The notes: generated from the sequence alone by a model not told the origin. 64,000 bases of DNA from Streptomyces xantholiticus (GCF_014651015.1 NZ_BMWB01000016.1:62001-126000), one strand, 5' to 3'. Positions 51,247-60,523 are shown, counted from the stretch's first letter. Translations and numbers: made by a program.

Positions 51247-52551
51247 ATGTTGGTCGCCACGAAGAGGGTCGTCCCCGTCGGCGTGGTCGCCACGGCGCTG
51301 GTCGCAGGTCTCGCAGGGTGCTCCGGCCCCGGCGGCGCCAAGGGGCCGGGCGGTCCGGCCGGCAAGGAAGGCGTTGCCGCCCCCAAGAGCGCGGTACGGC
51401 TCATCGGCGACGGCTCCACCGCGTTCACAGGTGCTCAGCCGGGGCTGCTCAAGCCACAACGGCTGAAGCCCGGTCAGAGGCCGCCGCAATTCGTGGTGTT
51501 CTCCTGGGACGGCGCCGGTGAGGACAGCCAGAAGCTGTTCTCCCACTTCCGCGAAGTCGGCAAGAAGTACGACGCGACGATGACCTACTTCCTCAGTGGT
51601 GTCTATCTCCTGCCCGAGGAGAAGCGGGCGATGTACAACCCGCCGCAGCATGCGGCCGGCCGCTCCGACATCGGCTTCAACGACATCGAGGGCATCAGGG
51701 ACACCGTTCGTGAGCTGCGTGCCGCCTGGCGCGAAGGGAACGAGGTGGGCACGCACTTCAACGGCCACTTCTGCGGCAGGACAGGGGTGGGCGCCTGGTC
51801 CGTCGAGGAGTGGAAGAGCGAGATCCACCAGGCCAAGTCGTTTGTCAAGAACTGGAAGACCAACGCGGACCTGGCCTTCATGGAGCCGCTCCCCTTCGAC
51901 TACGACGAGGAACTCATCGGCGCCCGCACGCCCTGCCTGGAGGGGCGCGAGAACTTCGTACGTGCGGCGAGCGAGTTGGGCTTCCGCTACGACACCAGTG
52001 GTGTCAACAACCAGGTCTGGCCCGAGAAGGAACTCGGCCTGTGGGACCTCTCGCTCCAGTTGGTCCCCGTGCCCGGGCGCGCCTTCGAGACGCTGGCTAT
52101 GGACTACAACTTCATGGTCAACCAGTCCGGGACCGCGAAGGGTGACCCCGCGAAGCACGCGTACTGGGGCAACCAGATGCGCGACGGCCTGATCCAGGCC
52201 TTCGAGCGCGCATATCAGGGCAACCGGGCACCGCTGATCATCGGCAACCACTTCGAGTCCTGGAACGGCGGCACGTACATGCGCGCCATTGAGCAGACGA
52301 TCGCGGCGGTGTGCGGGAAGAGCGAGGTGGAATGCGTGTCGTTCCGTCAGCTGGTCGACTGGCTGGACGCGCAGGACCCGAAGATTCTCGAGAAGCTGCG
52401 TGGCCTCGAGGTCGGCGAGGCGCCCCCGGGCGGCTGGGAGCAGTTCCTGGGTAAACCGGTGGCCCCGGCGGCGCCGCCGGCCCGGAAGTCCGGTAAGCGG
52501 GCGGAGGCGAACGCGGCCGGGAAGCCGGGGGAGAAGCGGGCGGAGCGCTGA
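51247..52551 (+). CDS. Lipoprotein with polysaccharide-deacetylase-like domain
   Basis: A 434-residue exported protein. The signal peptide ends in a lipobox LAGC (Cys25), followed by a Gly/Pro linker, then a NodB-like barrel: PPQFVVFSWDGAGEDSQKLFSHF, DATMTYFLSGVYLLP, GNEVGTHFNGHFCG, RTPCLEGRENFVRAASELGFRYDTSG and LIIGNHFESWNGGTY. The His/Asp metal residues are only partly in the usual places (no clear TFDD), so activity is uncertain. The tail is Lys/Pro/Ala-rich. Divergent from the SulP gene. Confidence 0.8.
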   Translation: MLVATKRVVPVGVVATALVAGLAGCSGPGGAKGPGGPAGKEGVAAPKSAVRLIGDGSTAFTGAQPGLLKPQRLKPGQRPPQFVVFSWDGAGEDSQKLFSHFREVGKKYDATMTYFLSGVYLLPEEKRAMYNPPQHAAGRSDIGFNDIEGIRDTVRELRAAWREGNEVGTHFNGHFCGRTGVGAWSVEEWKSEIHQAKSFVKNWKTNADLAFMEPLPFDYDEELIGARTPCLEGRENFVRAASELGFRYDTSGVNNQVWPEKELGLWDLSLQLVPVPGRAFETLAMDYNFMVNQSGTAKGDPAKHAYWGNQMRDGLIQAFERAYQGNRAPLIIGNHFESWNGGTYMRAIEQTIAAVCGKSEVECVSFRQLVDWLDAQDPKILEKLRGLEVGEAPPGGWEQFLGKPVAPAAPPARKSGKRAEANAAGKPGEKRAER

Positions 52552-52631
52552 CCGGGTGGGGGGTGCCGATGGCTCCATGAGGACGACAGCGGCGGTCCCC
52601 GCCCGCGACGCGGGACGGAGGCCGCCTCATG

Positions 52632-53618
52632 TCAGCCGGGCTGTGGCACCAGTGTGTGCTCGCCGAGTACGAAGTCCGGGTCGACCTGTGCCGCAAGGTC
52701 GGCCCCGGTCCTGGCGTTCCCCCAGCTCTCCGCGTTCTTCAGGTGGAAGTGCACCATCTGACGCGTGTAGCGCTCCCAGTCGCGGGTGGCGTACGAGTCC
52801 TCCGCCGTGCTCTGCAGTGTCTGCAGGGCCATGCGGTTGTCCGCCTCGAGGAGCTCGAAGCGGAGCGGGCGGCCCTTCTCCATGGCACGCACCCAGTCGG
52901 AGTGCCGGAGGGTGACAAGCAGGTCGTCCCCCACCTGGTCGCGGAGGAACTCGATGTCGTAGGGGCTCTGCACCTTGTTGCCCACGACCTTCATCGCGAC
53001 GTCGAAGTCGCGGGCGTACTCCTTGTACTGCCGGTAGACCGAGATGCCCTTGAGAGTCGGTTCGGCCACCAGGAACGTCATGTCGAAGCGGGTGAACATC
53101 CCGGAGGCGAACGAGTCGGAGCCGGCGGTCATGTCGACCACGACGTACTCCTCGGCGCCGTCGACAAGATGGTTCAGACAGAGCTCGACCGCCCCGACCT
53201 TGGAGTGGTAGCAGGAGACACCGAGGTCCGACTCGGTGAAGGGCCCCGTGGCCATCAGCCTGATGTCACCGTCGTCGAGCCGGACCGTGCGGGCGCAGGC
53301 CTCGTACACGAGGTTGTCCTCCACGACGCGCAGCAGACGTGACCCCTCACCGGGAGGGGTCGTCTTGATCATCGTCTCGGTCGACGTGATGCGGGGGTTT
53401 GAGCCACGCAGGTAGTCCTTGATGAGAGGCAGATGCGCCCCCATCGCGGGCAGCTCGGCCGCTTCCGCCTCACTGAGACCGAGGGCGGCGCCGAGATGCT
53501 GGTTGATGTCGGCGTCCACTGCGACGACAGGGGCTTCGTTGGCGACCAGGTGACGGATGAAGAGGGATGACAGCGTCGTCTTGCCGCTGCCGCCCTTCCC
53601 TACGAAAGCGATCTTCAT
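52632..53618 (-). CDS. ParA/CooC-like ATP-binding protein
   Basis: A 328-residue P-loop ATPase of the MinD/CooC group. It has KIAFVGKGGSGKTTLSSLFIRHL (deviant Walker A), VVAVDADINQHLGAALGL, VVVDMTAGSDSFASGMFTRFD (switch II) and VAEPTLKGISVYRQYKEYA, with VGNKVQSPYD as the base-binding strand. Relatives insert metals or position proteins, but the partner is unknown. GTG 53624 lies two codons before the preferred ATG 53618. Confidence 0.85.
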   Translation of the reverse strand: MKIAFVGKGGSGKTTLSSLFIRHLVANEAPVVAVDADINQHLGAALGLSEAEAAELPAMGAHLPLIKDYLRGSNPRITSTETMIKTTPPGEGSRLLRVVEDNLVYEACARTVRLDDGDIRLMATGPFTESDLGVSCYHSKVGAVELCLNHLVDGAEEYVVVDMTAGSDSFASGMFTRFDMTFLVAEPTLKGISVYRQYKEYARDFDVAMKVVGNKVQSPYDIEFLRDQVGDDLLVTLRHSDWVRAMEKGRPLRFELLEADNRMALQTLQSTAEDSYATRDWERYTRQMVHFHLKNAESWGNARTGADLAAQVDPDFVLGEHTLVPQPG

Positions 53619-53721
53619 GTTCACCTAGGGTAGTGGAACGATCGCTTGGAGTTGCCCCTCAGGGTGAGGAACGCCACTCCAAGGTGGGGCGAGGCCGGTG
53701 CGGCGCGTAGCCTCGCTACCT

Positions 53722-54552
53722 ATGAGTACGAACGCCTCGTCGGCCGATCCCCTCGCCACCCTCGGCACCCTGCCGGGCGTCGCCGACTCCGTGGACTCCG
53801 TGCGCAAGGCTGTCGACCGGGTCTACGGCCACCGGGTCATGCGCCGGCGCAGCAACGAGATCACCTCGGAGGCGGCGCTGCGCGGAGCGCGCGGTTCCGC
53901 CGCCCTGTCCGGGGCGGACTGGGCGCTGGAGGAGGTCCGCAGGCGTACCGACTTCGGCAGTGAGCCGGAGGCGCGTACGGTGGGCGCCGCCCTGCGGCTC
54001 ACCGCGGAGGCCGGCCAGCTCCTCTCCATCTGGCGGCAGTCGCCGCTGCGTGTGCTGGCGCGGCTGCACCTTGTCGCGGCGAGCGGTGCGGGCGACGAGG
54101 ACACGGTCGGGCGCCCCCGCCTTCCCGGCGAGGTGGTGGACGAGCCGCTGATCAAGGCGCCGTTGCCGGATGTCGCCGAGGTGACGGGCCGGCTCGACGG
54201 CCTGGCGGAGCTGATCATCGCGGGCACCGAGGCTCCTGCCCTGGTGACCGCCGCCGTGGTGCACGGCGAGCTGCTGGCGCTGCGGCCGTTCGTCTCGCAC
54301 AACGGACTGGTCGCGAGGGCGGCGGAGCGGATCGTGCTCATCGGTAGTGGGCTCGACCCGAAGTCGATCTGCCCGGCGGAGGTCGGCCACGCCGAGCAGG
54401 GGAGGGCCGCGTACGTGGCCGCCTTCGAGGCGTACCTGACCGGGACGCCGGAGGGGATGGCCGCGTGGATCGCTCACTGCGGCCGCGCGGTGGAGCTGGG
54501 CGTCAGGGAGTCGACCGCGGTGTGCGAGGCGCTTCAGCGGGGCGCCGCCTGA
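53722..54552 (+). CDS. Fic-like protein with a degenerate active site
   Basis: A 276-residue helical protein. The segment VVHGELLALRPFVSHNGLVARAAERIVLIGSGLDP aligns to the Fic core HPFxxGNGRxxR, but the catalytic His is Arg and GNGR has become HNGL. The upstream REIT-like part is RRRSNEITSEAALRGARGSAALSGADWA, which corresponds to the inhibitory or N-terminal helices of Fic proteins. AMP-transferase activity is therefore unlikely. In databases such proteins are often called oxidoreductase without support. Confidence 0.7.
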   Translation: MSTNASSADPLATLGTLPGVADSVDSVRKAVDRVYGHRVMRRRSNEITSEAALRGARGSAALSGADWALEEVRRRTDFGSEPEARTVGAALRLTAEAGQLLSIWRQSPLRVLARLHLVAASGAGDEDTVGRPRLPGEVVDEPLIKAPLPDVAEVTGRLDGLAELIIAGTEAPALVTAAVVHGELLALRPFVSHNGLVARAAERIVLIGSGLDPKSICPAEVGHAEQGRAAYVAAFEAYLTGTPEGMAAWIAHCGRAVELGVRESTAVCEALQRGAA

Positions 54553-54590
54553 GGTCTGCGCACAGGGGCAGAAACCTGCACAAAGGGTTG

Positions 54591-54616
54591 CGGCGGTACC
54601 GATTTCGGTACCGCCG
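54591..54616 (+). terminator. Terminator of the Fic-like gene
   Basis: CGGCGGTACCG / CGGTACCGCCG, 11-bp stem with 4-base ATTT loop, 38 bases after the stop codon. Confidence 0.8.
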
Positions 54617-54933
54617 CTGGCATGAGCGCCGAGTTACCATGCGTCCTCGAAAAGTTGCCCATCAGGTCGGGAACTTTGCCCGTCACCTGGTGCGGCTGGC
54701 CCGTAATCGACGGGTCGACGTCGCGTGGGTGCTCAGTTTTCATGCTTCGGTCCGTGGGGCCTTTATGCGTTTAAAGGTGATCCTTTCGGATGTGCCTCGG
54801 TCTCGCGGGCCGTGACTCCTTTGTACTACTGCGGGCATGGATGTGGAAGCCCTGCCCGCACTTCTTTACTTGTAGCTTCAAATGCGGACGGATCTCTCCG
54901 CCGGATCGCGTGGCCGGCCCTCGGCGGGCGAGG
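54617..54933. other. Intergenic stretch of lower GC with a possible 58-residue ORF
   Basis: The stretch is visibly less GC-rich than its neighbours. A 58-codon ORF (54639-54815, MRPRKVAHQVGNFARHLVRLARNRRVDVAWVL...) and a 12-codon ORF at 54838 are present. Neither has a ribosome-binding site or a known family. It may instead be untranslated RNA. Confidence 0.3.
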
Positions 54934-55806
54934 TCACAGGGCCGGGGCCCGCGCCGCGGTCCGTGCCGCCACCGTGCGCCGGCGACTGGCGTACCAGACG
55001 AGTCCGGCCGTGGCCGCTGCGGCTCCGACGGCCGCCATCGCCATCACGGCCGGCCGCGGTGTCATGGAGAAGGCGGGCAGTCGCTGCTTCAGGCGCACGG
55101 GCCGGTTGAAGTCGAGGATCGGCCAGCCCCGCAGGACCGCCTCCCGGCGCAGTCCGCGCCCCGGGTTCACCGCGTAGGGGTGTCCGACCGCCGCGAGCAT
55201 GGGGACATCGGTGACCGAGTCGCTGTACGCGTAGCAGCGACTCAGGTCGTACCCCTCCGACTCGGCGAGTGCCCTGATGGCCTCCGCCTTTGTGGGCCCG
55301 TACGCGTAGTACTCCACCTCGCCGGTGAAGCAGCCGTCGTCGCCGACCACCATGCGCGTGGCCACGACCCGGTCCGCTCCGAGCAGCTCGCCGATGGGTT
55401 CCACGACCTCGGCGCCGGAGGTGGAGACGATGACCACGTCGCGGCCTGCGGCGTGGTGCTCCTCGATGAGGGAGGCGGCCTCGTCGTAGATGATCGGGTC
55501 GATGAGGTCGTGGAGCGTCTCGGCGACGATCTCCTTGACCTGCTGGACGTTCCAGCCCTTGCAGAGCGCGGAGAGGTACTCGCGCATCCGCTCCATCTGG
55601 TCGTGATCCGCGCCGCCCGCCAGAAAAACGAACTGTGTATAGGCGGTACGCAGTACGGCGCGCCGGTTGATCAGCCCGCCTTGGTAGAAGGACTTGCTGA
55701 AGGTCAGAGTCGAAGACTTCGCAATGACCGTCTTGTCCAGGTCAAAGAAGGCGGCTGTGCGCGGCAACGAGTGGTTTTCCACGAGCTGAGCATATGTGCC
55801 CGCCAT
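54934..55806 (-). CDS. HAD-IB family phosphatase with C-terminal membrane anchor
   Basis: A 290-residue SerB-like HAD hydrolase. Motif I is AAFFDLDKTVIAKSS (nucleophile Asp), motif II is VIVSTSGAEVVEPI, and motif III/IV is GPTKAEAIRAL...YAYSDSVTDVPMLAAVGHPYAVNPGRGLRREA. A hydrophobic segment near the C-terminus (AVMAMAAVGAAAATAGLVWYA) anchors it. The homologue in S. coelicolor is annotated as linked to morphological differentiation, as I recall. Start codon choice (ATG 55806, GTG 55782 or ATG 55860) is open because none has a good ribosome-binding site. Confidence 0.88.
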   Translation of the reverse strand: MAGTYAQLVENHSLPRTAAFFDLDKTVIAKSSTLTFSKSFYQGGLINRRAVLRTAYTQFVFLAGGADHDQMERMREYLSALCKGWNVQQVKEIVAETLHDLIDPIIYDEAASLIEEHHAAGRDVVIVSTSGAEVVEPIGELLGADRVVATRMVVGDDGCFTGEVEYYAYGPTKAEAIRALAESEGYDLSRCYAYSDSVTDVPMLAAVGHPYAVNPGRGLRREAVLRGWPILDFNRPVRLKQRLPAFSMTPRPAVMAMAAVGAAAATAGLVWYASRRRTVAARTAARAPAL

Positions 55807-55928
55807 TCGGCGTACGCTGGCGCGTGTGGGTTTGCCTGAGAAGGCTCTCGGGTACACCATGGAAGTCACGGATCGTTCGCGACCGTGCTAACCCGGTCCG
55901 GCTCCTCCCCCCCCGAGTCGGCCGGAGA

Positions 55929-55963
55929 GACGACCCCCGCTCTCCCCCCCGGCGGGGGTCGTC
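55929..55963. terminator. Strong hairpin between divergent genes
   Basis: 12-bp perfect stem GACGACCCCCGC (55929-55940) / GCGGGGGTCGTC (55952-55963) with 11-base loop, in the 522-bp region between the HAD and ssd genes, which otherwise holds no gene. Its place does not fit the end of either gene, so a short transcript may end here. Confidence 0.6.
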
Positions 55964-56328
55964 GCATGTCCGGGCACGTTTTCCCGCTCAGTGTGTCTCC
56001 GAGCCGCTGGAGCGGCTCCTCTGTGCGTCTCCAGGGCACCGGGGGGCTCACCCCCAGGTTCATCACTCCGTGTAACCGTCAGGCTGCTCTCCGGCAGGCC
56101 GCCGGGCGAGCCTCCGGAGCGCTCTCACCCAGTCGTCCATCAGCGGACGAGCACTCACTGGTATGAGCTACGGGGATATTCACAAGTGGCGAGTTGTCCA
56201 CAGTTTTTCGGCAAGATCCACACGATTTCTCACGGCGCTGCACCGTGATTCCAGCCGCGTAAGTCGCGGGCCGAAGGAATCACGGATCTCGATGCGATAC
56301 GAGATCGCAGAGGGAAGGGGTGGAGATC

Positions 56329-57432
56329 GTGGCCGGATCCATCACATCGGACCGCTCGCGCGCCGCGGAGGAGCGGCGGGGCGGACCCTTGATCGTCACC
56401 GAGGACCTGGAACTGCTCGACGATCTACTGCGGTTGTGCGCGGCGGCCGGCGCAGAGCCCGCTGTGCACCATTCGCCACCGGAGCAGAAGGGCGGGTGGG
56501 AGGACGCGCCGCTGGTCCTTGTCGGCGACGACGCGGCCGCACGCTGCCGCGGGGCCTCGCGCAGGCGCGGGGTGTTCCTCGTCGGCCGGGACCAGGACGA
56601 CCCGGACGTTTGGCGGCGAGCCGTTGAGATCGGAGCCGACTGCGTGCTGCGGCTGCCCGACGCCGAGAGCTGGCTCGTCGACCGCATCGCCGATGTCGTC
56701 GAAGGGGCCGGACGGCAGGCGCTGACCGTCGGGGTGATCGGCGGCCGTGGCGGTGCCGGCGCCTCCACACTGGCAACCGCGCTCGCGGTGACGGCGGCAC
56801 GCAGCGGCCGGCGAACGATGCTCGTCGACGGGGACCCGCTCGGCGGAGGGCTCGACGTGCTGCTCGGGGGTGAGCACACAGAGGGCAGGCGATGGCCGGA
56901 TTTCGCCGCTTCGAAGGGTCGGGTCGCCGGTGGGGCACTGGAGGAGTCGCTGCCCGAACTGCACGCTCTTCGCGTACTCAGCTGGGACCGCGGTGATTCG
57001 GTGGTGATTCCTCCGGAGGCCATGCGGTCGGTCCTGGCGGCCGCCCGTCGACGCGGTGGATCGGTGGTCGTCGATCTGCCGCGCCGCGTCGACGAAGGTG
57101 TGGCGGAGGCGCTGGCGCAGCTGGACCTCGGCCTGCTGGTCGTGCCCGGTGAGCTGCGGGCTGTCGCCGCCGCCAACCGCGTGGCGTCAGTCGTGAGCAT
57201 GGTCCTTCCCGACTTGCGGGTGGTGGTGCGCGGACCGTATGCGCCGGGGCTGGACGAGCAATGGGTGGCAAAAGCCCTCGGCCTGCCGCTCGCCGGTGAG
57301 CTCCCGACTGAGCCCGGACTGACGGCCGCACAGAGCGGAGGAGCGCCGCCGGGCGGGAACGGCCGCGGACCGCTGGCCAGGTTCTGCACGGCCTTCTGGG
57401 AGCGTGCGCTGGTCGGGGAGGGCGTCGGATGA
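56329..57432 (+). CDS. ssd: Septum-site-determining protein / TadZ-CpaE-like ATPase
   Basis: A 367-residue protein. An N-terminal receiver-like domain (GPLIVTEDLELLDDLLRLCAAAGAEPAVHH; LVLVGDDAAARCRG) is followed by a MinD/ParA ATPase domain with the variant P-loop VIGGRGGAGASTLATALAV (Lys of the Walker motif replaced by Ala), TMLVDGDPLGGGLDVLLGG and GSVVVDLPRRVD. It heads the tad pilus operon and is expected to place the secretion machine. GTG 56320 is an alternative start, but 56329 has GGAG at the right distance. Confidence 0.9.
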   Translation: MAGSITSDRSRAAEERRGGPLIVTEDLELLDDLLRLCAAAGAEPAVHHSPPEQKGGWEDAPLVLVGDDAAARCRGASRRRGVFLVGRDQDDPDVWRRAVEIGADCVLRLPDAESWLVDRIADVVEGAGRQALTVGVIGGRGGAGASTLATALAVTAARSGRRTMLVDGDPLGGGLDVLLGGEHTEGRRWPDFAASKGRVAGGALEESLPELHALRVLSWDRGDSVVIPPEAMRSVLAAARRRGGSVVVDLPRRVDEGVAEALAQLDLGLLVVPGELRAVAAANRVASVVSMVLPDLRVVVRGPYAPGLDEQWVAKALGLPLAGELPTEPGLTAAQSGGAPPGGNGRGPLARFCTAFWERALVGEGVG

Positions 57433-58577
57433 GCTCCGGGCTGCTGGAGGCGGTGCGGCAGCGGCTTGCGGAGAGCGGCGCGGAGCCCACGCCGGCCCGG
57501 GTGGCCGCTGCGCTGAGGGCCCAGGGGCGGCTGCTGGGCGACGCCGAAGTGCTGGGCGGCACGGAGAAGCTTCGCTGCGAACTGGTGGGCACGGGGCCGC
57601 TGGAGCCGCTGCTCGCCGACCCGTCGGTCACGGATGTACTCGTCTCCGCACACGACCGGGTGTGGGTGGACCGGGGCAGGGGCCTGGAGCTCACCGAGGT
57701 GACGTTCACCGACGCGGCGTCGGTGCGCAGACTCGCCCAGCGGCTTGCGGCAGTGGCCGAGCGGAGGCTCGACGACGCCCGCCCGTGGGTGGACGCCCGC
57801 CTGCCGGACGGGACGCGCATGCATGCCGTGATCCCTCCGGTTGCCGTCGGCTCGACCTGCCTTTCGCTGCGCGTCGTGCGGCCCCGCGCCTTCTCCGTGG
57901 AGGAGCTGGTCGAGGCGGGGACGGTGCCGCCGGGCGGTGACAGGCTGCTGCGGTCACTGGTCGAGGCCCGGCTCTCGTTCCTCATCAGTGGCGGTACGGG
58001 CTCCGGCAAGACGACTCTGCTGAGCAGTCTGCTGGGAATGGTGGGGGAGCGGGAGCGCATCGTGCTGGCCGAGGACTCGGCCGAGCTACGTCCCGAGCAT
58101 CCGCATGTGGTGAGGCTGGAGTCGCGCACGGCGAACCAGGAGGGTGCCGGGCGCGTGACGCTGCGGGATCTGGTCAGGCAGGCGCTGCGGATGCGCCCCG
58201 ACCGGCTGGTGGTGGGCGAGGTGCGTGGCGCCGAAGTGACCGAACTCCTCGCGGCGCTCAACACCGGTCACGAAGGCGGGTGCGGCACGGTCCACGCCAA
58301 CGCGGCAGCGGACGTACCTGCCCGGCTGGAGGCGCTGGGTACCGCGGCCGGACTCGACCGGGCCGCCCTGCACAGCCAACTGGCGGCGGCCCTGTCGGTG
58401 GTGATCCACCTCGTACGGGACGGGGGAGGCCGTCGGCGGGTGGCCGAGATCCATGTGCTGGAGCGTGATGCGGCGGGGCTGGTGGTGACGGTGCCCGCCC
58501 TGAGGTGGGGCAAGGGGGCTTTCGTGGCCGAGGCCGGGTGGGAAAGGCTGCGGGCACTGGTCGGTGATGCGCTGTGA
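57429..58577 (+). CDS. tadA: TadA/CpaF-type secretion ATPase
   Basis: A 382-residue type II/IV secretion ATPase. It has GPLEPLLADPSVTDVLVSAHDRVWVDRGRGLELT, Walker A ISGGTGSGKTTLLSSLLG, the Asp box IVLAEDSAEL, Walker B VVGEVRGAEVTELLAALNTGHEGGCGTVHANAA and the His box. It powers assembly of Flp pili. Its start and stop both overlap neighbours by 4 bp. Confidence 0.95.
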   Translation: MSSGLLEAVRQRLAESGAEPTPARVAAALRAQGRLLGDAEVLGGTEKLRCELVGTGPLEPLLADPSVTDVLVSAHDRVWVDRGRGLELTEVTFTDAASVRRLAQRLAAVAERRLDDARPWVDARLPDGTRMHAVIPPVAVGSTCLSLRVVRPRAFSVEELVEAGTVPPGGDRLLRSLVEARLSFLISGGTGSGKTTLLSSLLGMVGERERIVLAEDSAELRPEHPHVVRLESRTANQEGAGRVTLRDLVRQALRMRPDRLVVGEVRGAEVTELLAALNTGHEGGCGTVHANAAADVPARLEALGTAAGLDRAALHSQLAAALSVVIHLVRDGGGRRRVAEIHVLERDAAGLVVTVPALRWGKGAFVAEAGWERLRALVGDAL

Positions 58578-59428
58578 CGGCCTTCCAGTTGCTGTGCGCG
58601 ACGGCGCTGTGCCTGGCCGGGGCCGTCTGGCTCCTGGCCGGCGGCCAGGAGCGGGGGCGGCGAAGGGCGCGCTTGCTGTTCGCGGACTCGGGCGCGGTGG
58701 CGCTGCCCCCGTGGTGGTCCTGGGAGCGGCTGCTGTCCGTGATCAGGCTTCACAGGCAGTGGCTGTGCCTGCCTGCTGCGCTTGTGGCGGCCGTTGCGGG
58801 TGAATCCCCACTGCCTCTGGTCCTGGGGGCAGTTGCCGTGCCGTTGGTGCGGCGGTGGCTGCGGGCCAGGGAGCGCAGGAGGGACGAGGCCCGGAGGGTC
58901 CAGGGAGTCATCGGTCTGTGCGGCGCCACTGCCGGCGAACTGAGGGCGGGCCTTCAGCCGGCACAGGCCCTGTTGTTCGCCGCCGGTTCGACGGACGTAC
59001 TCGGCGAGGCGGAGGCCGCGGTGCTGGCAGCGGCACGGTTCGGGGGTGACGTGCCGGAGGCGTTGCGTACGGCGGCACGGCAGCCGGGTGCCGAGGGCTT
59101 GGCCGGAATGGCGGCCTGCTGGCGGGTGGCCGTGGACAGCGGCGCGGGCCTGGCCGCCGGGCTGGACCGCCTGGAAGCGGCCCTGCGGGCCGAGAGTGAC
59201 CAACGTGAGGACCTGAAGGCGCAATTGGCGGGTGCCTGGTCGACCATCGCGCTGCTCGCTCTGCTTCCGGTCGCCGGCCTTGCCATGGGAGGGGCGCTCG
59301 GGGCGGACCCGTTGCACGTGCTGTTCCACACCCCGGCAGGTCTTGCGTGCCTGGTGATCGGAGGGCTGCTGGAAGCGGCGGGGCTGTGCTGGGCCGGACG
59401 GATCGTGCGTGCCGGGGAGAAGGCATGA
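58574..59428 (+). CDS. tadB: TadB-like type II secretion F protein
   Basis: A 284-residue inner-membrane platform protein. It has an N-terminal span, LPLVLGAVAVPLVRRWLRARERRRDEARR, then the helical F domain (GLCGATAGELRAGLQPAQALLFAA; RFGGDVPEALRTAARQPGAEGLAGMAACWRVAVDSGAGLAAGLDRLEAAL) and two C-terminal spans. Coupled to tadA and tadC. Confidence 0.9.
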   Translation: MTAFQLLCATALCLAGAVWLLAGGQERGRRRARLLFADSGAVALPPWWSWERLLSVIRLHRQWLCLPAALVAAVAGESPLPLVLGAVAVPLVRRWLRARERRRDEARRVQGVIGLCGATAGELRAGLQPAQALLFAAGSTDVLGEAEAAVLAAARFGGDVPEALRTAARQPGAEGLAGMAACWRVAVDSGAGLAAGLDRLEAALRAESDQREDLKAQLAGAWSTIALLALLPVAGLAMGGALGADPLHVLFHTPAGLACLVIGGLLEAAGLCWAGRIVRAGEKA

Positions 59429-60210
59429 ACGGCGAAGTCGTGCACGGGTCGGGGGGAGTGGTGGCGGTTCTCTCCGCGGCGGGCTGCGTGGTCATGCTGA
59501 TCGCGGCGAAGCGGCGGGAGAGCAGAGCGCGCAGGAGGGCCAGGGCCCTCCTGCGCCAGGCGCCTGAACCCCGGTGCGGGCAAGCGCACTTCTGGCGACG
59601 GGCGAGCTGCTGGGCGGCGCCTCTGGGAGCGGCAGGTCTCGGCTTCCTGATCGGTGGGCTCGCGGGCGGCGCCGTGGGAATCGCGGCAGCCTTCTGCGTG
59701 CGTCGATGGCAGCGTGGGCGTGACCGGCCAGAGGGGGCCGGCGGAGCGGAGACCGGCGAGCACGGCGAAGCGGCGGGTCAACTGGCGCTGGCAGCAGACC
59801 TGATGGCCGCATGCATCTCGGCGGGCGCAAGCCCTCGTGAGGCCGCGGAGGCGGTCGGGGAGTCGTTGGGCGGCCCCGTCGGCGCACGCCTTGCGCGAAC
59901 TGCCGCACAACTACGGCTCGGTGCCGAAACGGCGCCTGCCTGGCGGTGGTTCGGCGGGATACCGGGCGCGAAGCCACTGGCCCGCTGTCTCGAGCGGGCC
60001 GACTCCACCGGAGCGCCGGCCGCCGAACCGGTGGCGCGCCTGGCCGAGAGATTGCGAGCGGAGCGGGCCCGGGCAGTGGCCCGCCGGGGGCGCAGGGCGC
60101 AGGTGCTGATCACCGCACCGGTGGGGCTGTGCTTCCTGCCCGCGTTTCTCGCGGTCGGCGTGGCACCCGTGGTGATCGGCCTGGCGGGCGGACTTCTGCG
60201 CGGCCATTGA
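59425..60210 (+). CDS. tadC: TadC-like type II secretion F protein
   Basis: A 261-residue partner of TadB with the same layout: N-terminal spans (AAPLGAAGLGFLIGGLAGGAVGIAAAFCV), F domain LAADLMAACISAGASPREAAEAVGESLGGPVGARLARTAAQLRLG, ERADSTGAPAAEPVARLAERLRAERARA, and a terminal span (APVGLCFLPAFLAVGVAPVVIGLAGGLL). The ATG at 59425 overlaps the tadB stop. Confidence 0.9.
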   Translation: MNGEVVHGSGGVVAVLSAAGCVVMLIAAKRRESRARRRARALLRQAPEPRCGQAHFWRRASCWAAPLGAAGLGFLIGGLAGGAVGIAAAFCVRRWQRGRDRPEGAGGAETGEHGEAAGQLALAADLMAACISAGASPREAAEAVGESLGGPVGARLARTAAQLRLGAETAPAWRWFGGIPGAKPLARCLERADSTGAPAAEPVARLAERLRAERARAVARRGRRAQVLITAPVGLCFLPAFLAVGVAPVVIGLAGGLLRGH

Positions 60211-60286
60211 CGCAGACTGCCCCCCGACATTGCCGAAATACACACCAATAAGACAAATAGCAATTTTGACATCTGGAGGTACAGAA

Positions 60287-60523
60287 GTGAGCAAAGTGAT
60301 GCGCAAGGACTTGGGCAAGGGCATGTGGAAAGCGATGCGCGGTCGGATGAGTGCGCTGAGGCGCGGAATGCGGACCGACAACGGAATGACGACGTCCGAG
60401 TACGCGATGGGAACGATCGCCGCATGTGCCTTCGCAGCGGTCCTCTACAAGATCGTCACCAGCGGGACCGTCTCGGGAGCGCTCGAAGCGGTGATCGGAA
60501 AGGCGCTCGATGCGCAGTTCTGA
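60287..60523 (+). CDS. DUF4244 Flp-pilin-like protein
   Basis: A 78-residue pilin-type protein. A basic leader ends in a Met-Arg-Thr-Asp-Asn-Gly segment, followed by MTTSEYAMGTIAACAFAAVLYKIVTSG, the DUF4244 motif with the Glu at position 5 of the hydrophobic stretch as in Flp pilins. GGAGG lies 6 bases ahead of GTG 60287. It is probably the major subunit exported by the Tad machine. It overlaps the TadE-like gene by 14 bp. Confidence 0.9.
   Translation: MSKVMRKDLGKGMWKAMRGRMSALRRGMRTDNGMTTSEYAMGTIAACAFAAVLYKIVTSGTVSGALEAVIGKALDAQF

Noticed and set aside
54639..54815. 58-codon ORF after the Fic-like gene
   Set aside because: No ribosome-binding site and no known family; kept only as a note under the intergenic stretch.
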